Assembly: GCA_963575745.1 (NCBI GenBank)
Contig: CAUYUJ010017659.1
Coordinates: 21,001 to 85,000 of the forward strand
DNA: 64,000 nt
Origin: Prorocentrum cordatum
Lineage: Eukaryota > Sar > Dinophyceae > Prorocentrales > Prorocentraceae
Reading direction: 5' to 3'
Position numbers and translations under genes: made by a program. Of this stretch, positions 9,798 to 19,187 are shown in pieces (the stretch's first letter is position 1; each line of letters opens with the position of its first letter). The notes below the pieces were generated by a model, which saw only the letters and a program-made list of their open reading frames with translations, ran no database searches and had not been told where the DNA came from.

Positions 9798-10645
9798 GAT
9801 CGACCCACGAACCCAGAAAGGAATACAGAAATGTAACGCATGGCAACGTGTTCAAAGACACCCGATTGGGTGACGGGCAAATGCAAGGCGGAGTGTATCG
9901 ATCTTGATGCACCGTGCCGAGGGTTGTGCTGCGCTGCGCCGTGCTGAATTGCGATGTGCCATGCCGCGATTGTGCTCTATAGCGTTGTGGATCGAGTCTT
10001 CTTATGCATCCGAGTCCTGACCGAACTGATCCGGATCTGAAGCTCGAGCTGCCTGATCACTTAGCAGCTGCCCCAGAGTTCATTGACAGGGGGACATGCC
10101 AGGAGGACGCGCCGCGGACCGTCCCAAGGGACGCACCAGGCGACGTGCCAGGGGACGTGCCATGGGGTCGCACCGCGAGACGTGCCAGGGGGACGCGCTA
10201 CGGAACGTGCCAATGAATGTGCCACGGGATGTGCCAGGGGACGCGCCACGCGACGTGCCAGGGGGACTCGCCAAGGGACGCCCCACGGAACGTGCCAAGG
10301 AACGTGCCAGGTTGCAATGCTGAGTGTATCGATGTTGATGTACCGTGCCGAGGGCTGTTCTGCGCTGTGCCGTGCTGAATTGCGATGTGCCATGCCGCGA
10401 TTGTGCTCTATAGCGTTGTGGATCGAGTCTTCTTATGCATCCGAGTCCTGACCGAACTGATCCGGATCTGAAGCTCGAGCTGCCTGATCACTTAGTAGCT
10501 GCCCCAGAGTTCATTGACAGGGGGACATGCCAGGAGGACGCGCCGCGGACCGTCCCAAGGGACGCACCAGGCGACGTGCCAGGGGGACGTGCCATGGGGA
10601 CGCACCGCGAGACGTGCCAGGGGGACGCGCTACGGAACGTGCTGG
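9798..10645 (+). repeat. ACGTGCC/GGACGCGCC arrays, two further units
   Basis: It opens with GATCGACCCACGAACCCAG and GTAACGCATGGCAACG, then two complete units of the family described at 5241-6030 (heads near 9890 and 10318). The two heads here are nearly identical to each other, more so than to those at 5.3 kb, which indicates recent local duplication. Confidence 0.8.
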
Positions 10646-11345
10646 GGGCAAGCGTTTCGCTCGAGACATCTTGTCAAACTCCTCATGCTAGACATCCGCC
10701 TGAGCGACTTGGACACGTGAAAACAAGCGCTTCGCTCAACGCATCCTCAACACATTCTCATGCTAGACATCCGCCTGGGCGAACTGGACACGTGAAAACA
10801 AGTGGTTCGCTCGAGACATCCTCAACACATCCTCATGTGAGACGCCCGCCTGGGTGACCTGGGCACGTGAAAACAAACATTTCGCTCGAGACGTTTTCAA
10901 CACCTCCTCATTCTAGACATCCACCTGGGCGACCTGTACACGTGAAAACAAGCGTCTCGCTCGAGACATCCTCAACACATCTTCATGTTAGACATCCGCC
11001 TGGGCGACCTGGACACGTGAAAACAAGCGTATCTCTCAAGACATTCTCAACACATCCTCATGCTAGGCATCCGCCTGGGCAACCTGGACACGTGCAAACA
11101 AGCATCTCGATCGAGAATTCGTCAACACATCCTCATGCTAGACATCCGCCTGGGCGACGAGGACGCGTGAAACCAAGCGTCTAGCTCGAGACATCCTCAA
11201 CAAATCCTGGCGCTAGACCTCTGCCTGGGCAACCTGGAGGCGTGAAACCAAGCGTCTCGCTCGAGACATCCTCAAGACCTGGGCACGTGAAACCAATCAT
11301 TTCACTCCAGAGATCCTCTGAATTCTGGTCCCCAGGAGAGGACAA
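10646..11345 (+). repeat. 75-bp minisatellite, about nine units
   Basis: The unit consists of AAGCGTTTCGCTCGAGACAT, CCTCAACACATCCTCATGC and TAGACATCCGCCTGGGCGAC, then CTGGACACGTGAAAAC. Successive units lie 75 bases apart between about 10650 and 11250 and then become irregular. The same unit recurs at 32150-32440. Since 75 is a multiple of three, a reading frame stays open through it. No protein function is implied. Confidence 0.85.
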
Positions 11346-11745
11346 TGTATAACACAAAACAAGCGTTTCGCTCGAGACATCCTCAACTAATTCTGAAAAG
11401 CAAGCGTTTCGCTCGAGACATCCTCAAACATAATTCCGCCGGCCCTAGGCGACCTTGTTATTTATCGCAAAATATTTCTGCCGGCCCTACAGCCGTCGAT
11501 TCCAGGGGTAAACATCTAAAAGAGAACCTTGGGCCCCCGCCCTTTCCGGAAAAAAAGTGTCAGTGTCATGATCGACCCACGAACCCGGAAAGGAGTATAG
11601 AAATGTAAGACATGGCAACGTTTTAAAGACACCTGATTGGGCGACGGGCAAATCCAATGATGAGTATATCGATTTTGATGTACCGTGCCAAGGGGACGCG
11701 CTACGGAACGTGCCAATGGACGTGCCACGGGACGCGCTCCCAGGG
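11346..11745 (+). repeat. Composite-repeat end module plus head of next unit
   Basis: Two tandem AAGCGTTTCGCTCGAGACAT units, the CCGCCGGCCC block and AAAGAGAACCTTGGGCCCC are followed, 8 bases after CCTTTCCGG, by the next head GATCGACCCACGAACCCGG and a truncated ACGTGCC array. This is the clearest junction between an end module and the head of a following unit in the window. Confidence 0.75.
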
Positions 11746-12790
11746 CCACGATCCCTCGTAAATTACGCTGCGTCCGCGCTCCCAGGGCCACGATCCCTCG
11801 TAATTCTTGACGCTTCGCGTATCCCCACCAGCCCATCCAGAAACGATGTCCAGGCAAGTTGAAGAGATCAGGTAAGTGGGGGAGCAACGAGAGGGACAGC
11901 CGATCCGTGCAAAGGATGAGGCGGAAGAGGAGGCCAGATGGATAGATGAGGGGGTGGCGAGGAACCGAGCGAAGGAGGGATGAGGAGAGTGATGACGCTG
12001 GGTGGATGGTTGAATGCCGCTCGGATGCCTCTTGGAAGCCTTTTGGAAGCCTCTTCGGGCGTCTTGGGGGTCTCTTGGCGGTCAATGGGGGCTCTTGGGC
12101 GTCTTGGGTGCTTCGGGGGGGCCTCTTTAGGCCGCTTGGGATCCTCTTGGGGGGCACTTGGGGGCCTGTTGGAGGCCTCTTGGGGCCTCTTGGTGGTCTC
12201 TTGGAGCTTCATGGCGGCCTCTTGGAGCCTCTTGGAGGCCTCTTGGAACCATCCTGGGAGCCTCTTGGAGCCTCTTGGGGGCTTCTTGGGGCCTCATGGC
12301 GGCCTCTTGGGTCCTCTTGGAAGCCTCTTGGAAGCCTCTTGGGGCCTCCTGGGCGCCCTTTGGGGCCATCTTGGAAGCGATCGATCAAAGAAGGGGGGGT
12401 CCCTAATTAACCCTGCCCCTCGGGAGGTCCCAAAATAGCCGCCTGGACCCCTCTTGGGGCGCTCTTGGGCGCTCTTGGGGCCGTCTTGGGCCCCTCTTGG
12501 GCCCCTTTTGGGGCCTCCTTGGCCCCTCTTGGAGCCATGTTGAGGCCTCAGATGGCCATCGGAAGCGAAAAGGCGAGAAGCCGAAAATCAGCTGTTTTCC
12601 TTAGGTTTTTGAAGGATTTGGGCTTCTTGGGGGGCCTCCTTGGGGAGATGAATTTGCCTCTTGGAGCTGTCTTGGAGCGTTCTGAGAGCGTCTTGGAGCA
12701 TCTTCGGAGCCATCTTGCGGCATCTTAGGCTATCTTGAGCCATCTTGGAAGTCATCTTGGACTATCCGAGGCGCTCATGAAGCCATCCTG
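11746..12790 (+). repeat. Two 42-bp units, then a CTCTTGGGGGC microrepeat array
   Basis: 11740-11800 holds two units of the 42-bp repeat that is amplified at 12950-13265. From about 12010 to 12560, and more loosely to 12790, the sequence is a degenerate array of GCCTCTTGGGG/GCCTCTTGGAG units. The intervening 11810-12000 carries ATCCCCACCAGCCCATCCAG, a block also seen near 16640 and 45100. Confidence 0.7.
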
Positions 12791-12949
12791 GGCCATCTTG
12801 GACACATTGACCGCTCGCGACCGGGCCCGTCCAGGTCCAGGGGAGGGGGTTAGGGGGAGGGGTAAACCCCTCCCCGAAGGGGAAGAAGGGAAGATGGAAG
12901 AGGAAACTCCCTAAACCACCTACGCCCAGAGGGCTGGTAGGAATTACAT

Positions 12950-13265
12950 TGGGGTCGCGCTCCCAGGGCCCCGACCCCTTGTAAATTACGCTGCGTCCGC
13001 GCTCCCAGGGCCCCGATCCCTCGTGAGTTACGCTGCGTCCGAGCCCCCAGGGCCCCGATCCCTCGTATTCTACGCTGCGCCCGCGCTCCAAGGGCTACGA
13101 TCCCTCGTAAATTACATTGCGTCCGAGCTCCCAAGGCCCCGACCCCTCGTAAATTACGCTGCGTCCGCGCTCCCAGGGCCGCGATCCCTCACACATTACG
13201 CGTGGTCCGCGCTCCCAACGCCGCGATCCCTCGTAGATTACGCCGCGTCCGCGCTCCCAGAGCCT
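12950..13265 (+). repeat. 42-bp tandem array, seven to eight units
   Basis: The unit reads GCGTCCGCGCTCCCAGGGCC, then CCGATCCCTCGTAAATTACGCT. GCTCCCAGGG starts at 12959 and 13001, so the period is 42. Because 42 is a multiple of three, both strands carry a 14-residue repeat in an open frame. I regard that as a by-product. Confidence 0.9.
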
Positions 13266-13299
13266 CCTGGGACATGCTGGGGCGCCCACATCCTTCAAG

Positions 13300-13800
13300 T
13301 TTTGCCAAATAAGCGTTTCGCTCGAGACATCCTCGATGTTTTGGCGCGGTGGGCGCTCCATCCTCGAGCGGGCACGCAAAAACTCAACATGTTCACGCTA
13401 AATCTTGGAAAAACAAATGAATTAGTCGAAACATCCTCGAAATTCCCGCGCGCGGAACGCGGCACGCGCGAGACATCCTCGGAATTCTTGCGCGCGGGGC
13501 GCTTTTCCGCGTCGCGGTCGGGGCTCCAGACTTTTGGTTTTTGTTTCGATGATTCTGCTAATGCCCCGCAGTTTATGTATTTTCCGGAGGAAAACGGGGG
13601 TCCGCGGACCCCGTTGTTTATCGAGGATCCGCAATGGGGGTCGACTTTCCTCGAGCGGGCACGCGCGAAACGCTTGTTTTTCACGCCGAATTGGATTTTA
13701 CTTTTTTTTATTGAGCGGAAATCTGTCGGCCCTCTTCCGGGGGGGAATAAGCTAGCTAAAAGAGAACCCTGGGCCTGCACCCTTTCCGGGAAAAGAGTGT
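13300..13800 (+). repeat. Composite-repeat end module, diverged copy
   Basis: AAGCGTTTCGCTCGAGACAT occurs at 13311. Related units CGAAACATCCTCGAAATTCC and CGCGAGACATCCTCGGAATT follow, and AAAGAGAACCCTGGGCCTG lies near 13757 with CCTTTCCGGG after it. The middle section (13480-13680) resembles the one at 34740-34800 (GGGGCGCTTTTCCGCGTCGC). Confidence 0.65.
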
Positions 13801-15520
13801 CAATGACACGCCGTGGGGAGCCCGTCAGGAATGTTGCACCTCCGTTGTGTCCGAAGGCCTGGTGCTTCTTCAAACGTAGCACGCTGATGGGTTCCCATAG
13901 CGGCGTGTCACTGATACTGGTTCTCGCTCCTCCACTTCACGCTCAGCGTTCGTCGCCCGTGACCGGGCCGCCGCCCGTGGGGGTCGAACGAGCGGGCAGG
14001 GAGGGGCGGGCGGCGGGCGGCGCAGCGGGTCGCGCGAGGCCAGTCTGCAGCGCACGGTTGCCGAGAGCGCGCGGCTGCTGGACGGCTTCGGGGCGAGGCG
14101 GCGGGGGGCAGGGCTACCCACCGCCAGAATCTGTCCACATCCACTGGCTCGGAGTCGTGCCCGGGGACCCTGAGGAAGAATTGGTAGATTTGTATCTTCT
14201 GTCGCCGTCATGGGCGGGCAGGCTTCCATATCTACCACCCCTCCCACAGGCAGGACCCCGACGCGGTCGATATTGGTATACCCTGTCAGTGAGGGGTTGT
14301 GTTTTGTTGTCGCAGCGATGTGGGTCACACCACGTTCGGGCTGAAACGGGCCGCGGACTTCGGGAAGCTGGGTGCACCAGGCGTTGCTGGCCTGGGCGAG
14401 AGCTCGATGTACACGTGTGGCCGCACGTCGTTCCAGCGCTCGGCCCCTCTGTCTCCGTGCAGGCTGGGCTGCTGCGCGTGGAACCAGCGCGCGGCCTCCG
14501 GAGGTTCCACACGTGAGTCCAGCCGTGTGTGTTTCCCAGCTTCCATGAAGCGAGCTGTGCACTTGCGCAGCGGGAGAAGTCAGGAGGCGGGCCTGGGCGG
14601 CGGGGCGATGGGCACGGCCATCCATTCGAGGGCAGCGGGCTCCTGCGGAGGCTCCCCCCCGCTCCAGCGTGGGATGACGATGAAGAGATGCCCAGGGGGG
14701 GGGGGCGTTATGCAGCAGCGCCCTAGACGATGATTGTTCGCGGGTGTCGTTGTCATCAGTGAGACTTCGCCCTCGAACCCCGAGTTTCCCCTTGAAAAGC
14801 TGGCCTCTGAGAACAGGCGCAGAACTCGGCCATGGAGGGCTATCCGGACGGACCCCTGACGAGGATGTCAGCTCCCTTCCTCCTTCCCTATCGTGAATCG
14901 TGACTACGTGTATCCCCGAGTTGGGTCTCAAAGTGTTCGGCCTCGTCGAAAGCCCTGCAAAAGTCGAGAATTGGGGTCGCCAAGCCCCTCCGTCAGAAGG
15001 CACGGGACTTCTTTGAAGGCTCTTTGCTTTCCAAGAAGCTTCTTGCAGCAGGCGCAGGACAGGCTCCAGCGGCGAGGCTATGCCATGCGGCTGTCCTCCG
15101 CAGACGTGCGGGCAGGTCCACGGTGCTCGTCCATGGGCCTGCCGGCCGCACGCCGCCTGCAACACGGCACAGCAGGGGGCGGAGAGCGGAGAGCCACCAG
15201 TCGAATCTGAGGCCCGGCCCCCGCCCTCGAGAATTCAGAGTTGCCTCTCCCATTGATGCTCAGGCCGTCCCTTGATTCGGAAGTGGTGCGCCTTGTGTTC
15301 GTATCTGCCCGTGTGTCGAGTGCCGTTGCCAGGCCCCGATCGTGCTGCGAGCAGGCCTCGTTGTAGTTGGAGCAAGTGGGGCGTCAGACATGGTCGTCGC
15401 CGCTGCGCGCACTGCCCTTCCGGGGCCGCGCGTTGGAGGGTCGACAGGTCTTCCTTTTGCACACAAGAACCAGGCCCCGCGAGACAACCATAAAATCAAA
15501 CACAACTCATCGAATGGTTT
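13801..15520. other. Unassigned stretch with overlapping open frames
   Basis: Long frames exist on both strands (minus 15165-13870, plus frame running to 14516). They are GC-driven and show no recognisable domain. A minus-strand piece at 14546-14325 has balanced composition (for example ARWFHAQQPSLHGDRGAERW) and might be an exon, but nothing fixes its ends. Confidence 0.3.
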
Positions 15521-15524
15521 TCGG

Positions 15525-16325
15525 CTCATCCCGTCACCGTGCCTGGTTTGTGGGGTCATAAGCCTTTTGGATGTTCGTTGGCACGTCATGAGAGGCCTCT
15601 CGGGGGTCTCTTTGAGGCAGCTTTGGGACCTCTTGGGGGCTGTTTTGGGGCCTCTTGGCGCGTCCTCGGGGCACCTTGGGGGCCTCTGGGGGTATCTTGG
15701 GGCGGAAAACTCGAACTGTCGGTCCGGGCCCCCTCTCCTGGGCCACACTTGGGGCCGTCTTCGGGCTCGTTTGGGTCGTCTGGGGCGCCTCTTGGACCGT
15801 CTTGGGGCCCTCTTGGGCCGTCTTGGGACCCTCGTGGGGACCTGTTGGGCCTTCTTGGGGCGATGTTGGGGGCTCTTTGGGCCGTCTTGAAAGCCGTGAG
15901 GCCGAAACGTAGCATGTGCTCAACATGCTTTCCTTTCCAAAATAAATTTTACGATTTTTGTCTTTCGGGAGGCATCTTGGACCTCTCGTGGGGAAGTCCT
16001 GGGTGCTTCTTCAGCCGTCTTCAGGTCATCTTGGGCGTCTTGGACCGATCGTTCGGAGATTCTCGGCGCCCTCTTGGAACGTCTTGGAGGCATCTTGGGG
16101 CGCTCTTGGCCTGTCTTTGGGATTCTGGGGCCCGGAAAAGGCATGCGACAAGACGCGCCGGGGCCCATGAGGCACGCGAGAAGCCCCGAGAGATTTATTC
16201 ATTCGGGGCCCCGGCCCCACAGAATCCTCAGTAGTGGTGATCTGAGGCATACTGGGTCAGGCTAAAGACCTGAGGGCACTCCAACTCGTGCCTCAGGGCA
16301 CAGTGGCGGATATGGATTTTTGTTT
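15525..16325 (+). repeat. Dispersed CTCTTGGGG-microrepeat family, copy 2
   Basis: It has the same left end (ACCGTGCCTGG near 15538) and right end (CATGCGACAAGACGCG at 16142, GACCTGAGGGCAC...CTCAGGGCAC near 16270-16300, then GTGGCGGATATGG) as 665-1370, with a different number of internal GCCTCTTGGGG units. Confidence 0.7.
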
Positions 16326-16329
16326 TGAG

Positions 16330-18289
16330 CGCGCGCACTTGATACAGAATATTCCTGTACATTGAAGTCGCCCATTCACAATAATCAGTCTTCAGCTGGA
16401 CGTCGTCGCGGGGTCGGAGGACCTCGTCGCCGCGAGAGGGCGCGCGGTGACGAGGGCAGTGAGCTCAACCGGGGAGGGGTGCAAAGACGCAATCGGTAGG
16501 TGCGCGGCGCGGAGATAGTCGAACGCTTCACGCGCGCGCGCACCCAGGAATGACTGCGCGGTCTGCGTGGCGCCATTGCAGGCGTGCTCCACGCGAGGTT
16601 CCGGACCGAGGCGTAGTTCTCCGAGCGAGGTCAAAGTTTCTTGATGCGTCGCGCATCCCCACCAGCCCAATCAGAATTCATCGCACAGCGTTTTGCGTTA
16701 ACCAGGGAGCAGGCAGTTGAACAGCCGCCCAGCAGGATCGGTCTAACACCGAGTTCATCCAGAAATGTTGCCCAGGCGTGTTGCCATGATCAAAGTCTGT
16801 AGCGAGCGAGGGGGGGAAATGAGAAGGAGGAGGCTTTCTCAGACGGCTCGGAAGTCCCCCTGCCTTTCAGAGTTTGCTCAGATTTCCCCGACGGCACAAG
16901 AAACACTTCTCAGAAGGCGCGAGGGCTTCTGAGAAGCCCCGCCACCTTCTGAGAAGGTCTTCCCTTTCTCACTCCCCCCCCCCTCGCTCGCCGCCGACAA
17001 AGGAGTGCCCGAGCACGCAGTGGAGCAGCCGTACTGGAAGCGCGGCGGGGTCGCGCAAAGGGGCGGGAACATGTGCGGAAGCATTTCAAACATGGTCCCA
17101 TGCCGCGGCGGCCATATTCGGGTGTTGCTCGAAGTACCCTTGGCCCAAGGTGCCCCCAGAATTTCCAAGAAGGCCCCACGGCCTCCAGAGCACCCCTCAC
17201 GACGCCCAGAAGGCACCAGGGGCTCCAACATTGAGCGAATAGCTGGGGGCACCTTGGGAGGATGGGCGATGGGGGGGAGAGGGGCCGGGCGGACGGAGGC
17301 GAGGGGAGGGGATGGCAGGGGAGATCGGCCACGGCCAGGCCAGAAAACAAGAGATGCGAAACCATGATGTCTCGGAGGCCCGCGCGGATGTCTTGGATCG
17401 GCGTTCGGCCCCCCTGGCGGACCTTCCAGCGCCGCCCCTTGCGCGCTCCGCTCGCCAGGGAGTGGGGCCCAACGCCGATCCACGAAATCCGAGCGGACCT
17501 CAGAGGAATCATGTTTCCCCCCGCACTGGCGTCTCCATGATCCCCCCCCACACACGCACCCCCTCTCTCCCACCTCACCCCCCTCCTGCGTCGGGGAGGT
17601 TGGGTGAGGTGGGGGGGTGAGGAGACCCTGTATGGGGCACGTTGTTTGTCGCTCTGTAGGGAGGCGACGGGAGCAACGGACCCGGACTTCTGGCGACCAA
17701 GGCACGAGATCTCAAGGAAGCGCAGGCATAGATTACTGCGCGTGGATGAACGACGGGCCCCGCTTCCGCACAGAGGCGACGCGCTCCGTCGCCAGATCGG
17801 GTGGCACTGGCCGCATGTTCCAGGGGATTCTCCCCCCGATCCGTGAATCTGGCGCCCACGTGCCAGTCCCACGGATCTGTGGTCCGCGCGTGCCTGCCCG
17901 ACTTCTGGCGACCAGGACAGCATCGAAACGCTCCGCGTCCCGCGTCGCCCCGCGACCGGTGCGCACTGGCTCGGGAGGAGCAGCCTCTCGGAGAGGCGGG
18001 GAGGAGGCGGGTCGAGAGCTCCAGAGATCCAGGCGCCGTCACCCCAGAAGACCGGTACATCCCTTGGCATCGCTCGGACGTGTGCATTTTTCCTTCGGCG
18101 AGGACCATCGAGGAGCATCCTTGATCATTTTGCGAAAAAACCACGCACGAAACCGAAAAAAACACAGGAAATGGAAGTCCGAGCGATGGCCAGATCCTCG
18201 AAGGGCTGGGGGGGCAGGGGGAAGGGCGAGGGATGCGGAGCCGACGGGAGGCCCTCGGCGGCAGCCTGGCCCAGGGCGCCTAGATATGT
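16330..18289. other. Unassigned stretch with CTTCTGAGAAG palindromes
   Basis: 16900-16990 contains several near-perfect 11-base palindromes of the form CTTCTSAGAAG. 17370-17510 contains an inverted arrangement of TTGGATCGGCGTTSGGCCCC and GGGGCCCAACGCCGATCCA, a motif also seen at 8090-8140. No coding region is supported. Confidence 0.4.
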
Positions 18290-18400
18290 TCGGGCCAGGC
18301 CAAAGGGGGGGATAGGGAAAGGGGGGGTTACGAAATGTGCTGCGTGCACCTGGATTCGGAACGCTCGAGAGGGCCAATGAAGTCGGCCAGCATGCCAGCA
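18290..18400 (+). mobile_element. Fragment of the poly-G TIR element (left end only)
   Basis: TCGGGCCAGGCCAAAGGGG, then GATAGGGAAAGGGGGGG and TTACGAAATGTGCTGCGTGC, parallel the left end of the element at 9447-9641. No matching right end was found in the following 300 bases, so this copy looks truncated. Confidence 0.5.
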
Positions 18401-18854
18401 TGGCGGGGTTGTGCGCCCTGCGTCCCCCTGCGGCGTGCAGGACCAGGGCAAATAGCACCCGAGCAAGACCCGCACTGCCGCAGGGTTGGGAGAGGAGGGC
18501 GTCGCTCTCGCGTAATCCCACGCGATGCGCGAGCTTGGCCCAAGCCGCCGCGCTTTTTTCTGCCAGCAGTGGGGCTGGAGTAGACTCGGTCGGCCAGAGC
18601 CTCGAACGTTTTCAGGGCAGTGGGCGGTCAGGGATAACGGCTGCTTCGCGCCCTCTATGTTGAACCAGAGTCTTCCCAGAACGCACTCTGCTCTGCCTTT
18701 TCTGGGACGCCATCTTATCGTCTCACATGGAACTCCTGCCTAGTGTTCTTCGGGCGCAAGGGTTATCCCGGATCAGAAATTCCAGGGTCGTCCCAGATCA
18801 TGTTCGAAAGACCCCAGCCCTACCCAGACCAGGCCTACTTATCCGTCGTCCAAG
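18401..18854. other. Gene-free stretch up to the retrotransposon
   Basis: Nothing recognised. The last bases before the element (CCAAG, 18850-18854) provide the left half of the target-site duplication. Confidence 0.35.
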
Positions 18855-19147
18855 TGTGTGATTTGAGTCTAGAGGCCGGTGGTTTTCAAGGCCGATGCCC
18901 CTGCTAGACTCCCTGAGCTTGAAGGTCACGAGCATGGGTCGTAACCATTTTGGCTCAAGACCCAACTTCCATTCATTCCTCATCACTCATACCATATCCA
19001 CCCTACCCCTCTTCCTTTCCTATACCGTTCCGCGCCTTGTTTGTACAGCGTTGGGAGCTGTGTACTGAGAAGAGAGAGTGCGAGGTTTCTCTTGCTGGAG
19101 AAAAGGTACGACACTTTGGCTTCACTGCTGTCGTCCGTCGGGCGACA
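18855..19147 (+). repeat. 5' LTR with embedded spliced-leader-like block
   Basis: 293 bases, TG...CA ends. A block at 18938-18959 matches the known 22-nt dinoflagellate spliced leader at all but two defined positions (18939 and 18944), including the invariant CCATTTTGGCTCAAG. If the transcript starts there, U3 would be only about 83 bases. A TTTT motif sits at 18883-18886, about 52 bases upstream. A T at 18972 is the only difference from the 3' LTR, which has C at 29085. Confidence 0.95.
18938..18959 (+). promoter_or_regulatory. Spliced-leader-like sequence in 5' LTR
   Basis: It reads CGTAACCATTTTGGCTCAAG from 18940. The dinoflagellate leader has G where this has A at 18944, and C where this has T at 18939. 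It is not followed by a GT donor, so it is not a spliced-leader RNA gene. It looks like a leader captured from a trans-spliced transcript or imitating one. The identical block occurs in the 3' LTR at 29051-29072. Confidence 0.8.
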
Positions 19148-19148
19148 G

Positions 19149-19160
19149 TGGTAGCGGAGC
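19149..19160 (+). other. Primer-binding site (initiator Met tRNA type)
   Basis: TGGTAGCGGAGC begins one base after the LTR. It starts with the TGGTAGC expected from complementarity to the 3' end of eukaryotic initiator-methionine tRNA, the usual primer of copia elements. The dinoflagellate tRNA itself was not available for comparison. Confidence 0.65.
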
Positions 19161-19187
19161 TGTGAGCAGCTCTGAGTCCGCGGACCA

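Noticed and set aside
10646-11345. Regularly spaced 19-20-base repeats resembling a CRISPR array
   Set aside because: The intervals between repeats are themselves conserved units of a 75-bp minisatellite, not unique spacers, and the genome is eukaryotic.
13023-14516. 497-residue plus-strand ORF
   Set aside because: Its first third is the 42-bp tandem repeat read in frame, and the rest is open because of high GC. The opposite strand is open too.
18938-18959. Spliced-leader RNA gene
   Set aside because: The leader-like block is not followed by a GT splice donor or an Sm-like site, and it sits at an identical offset in both LTRs.
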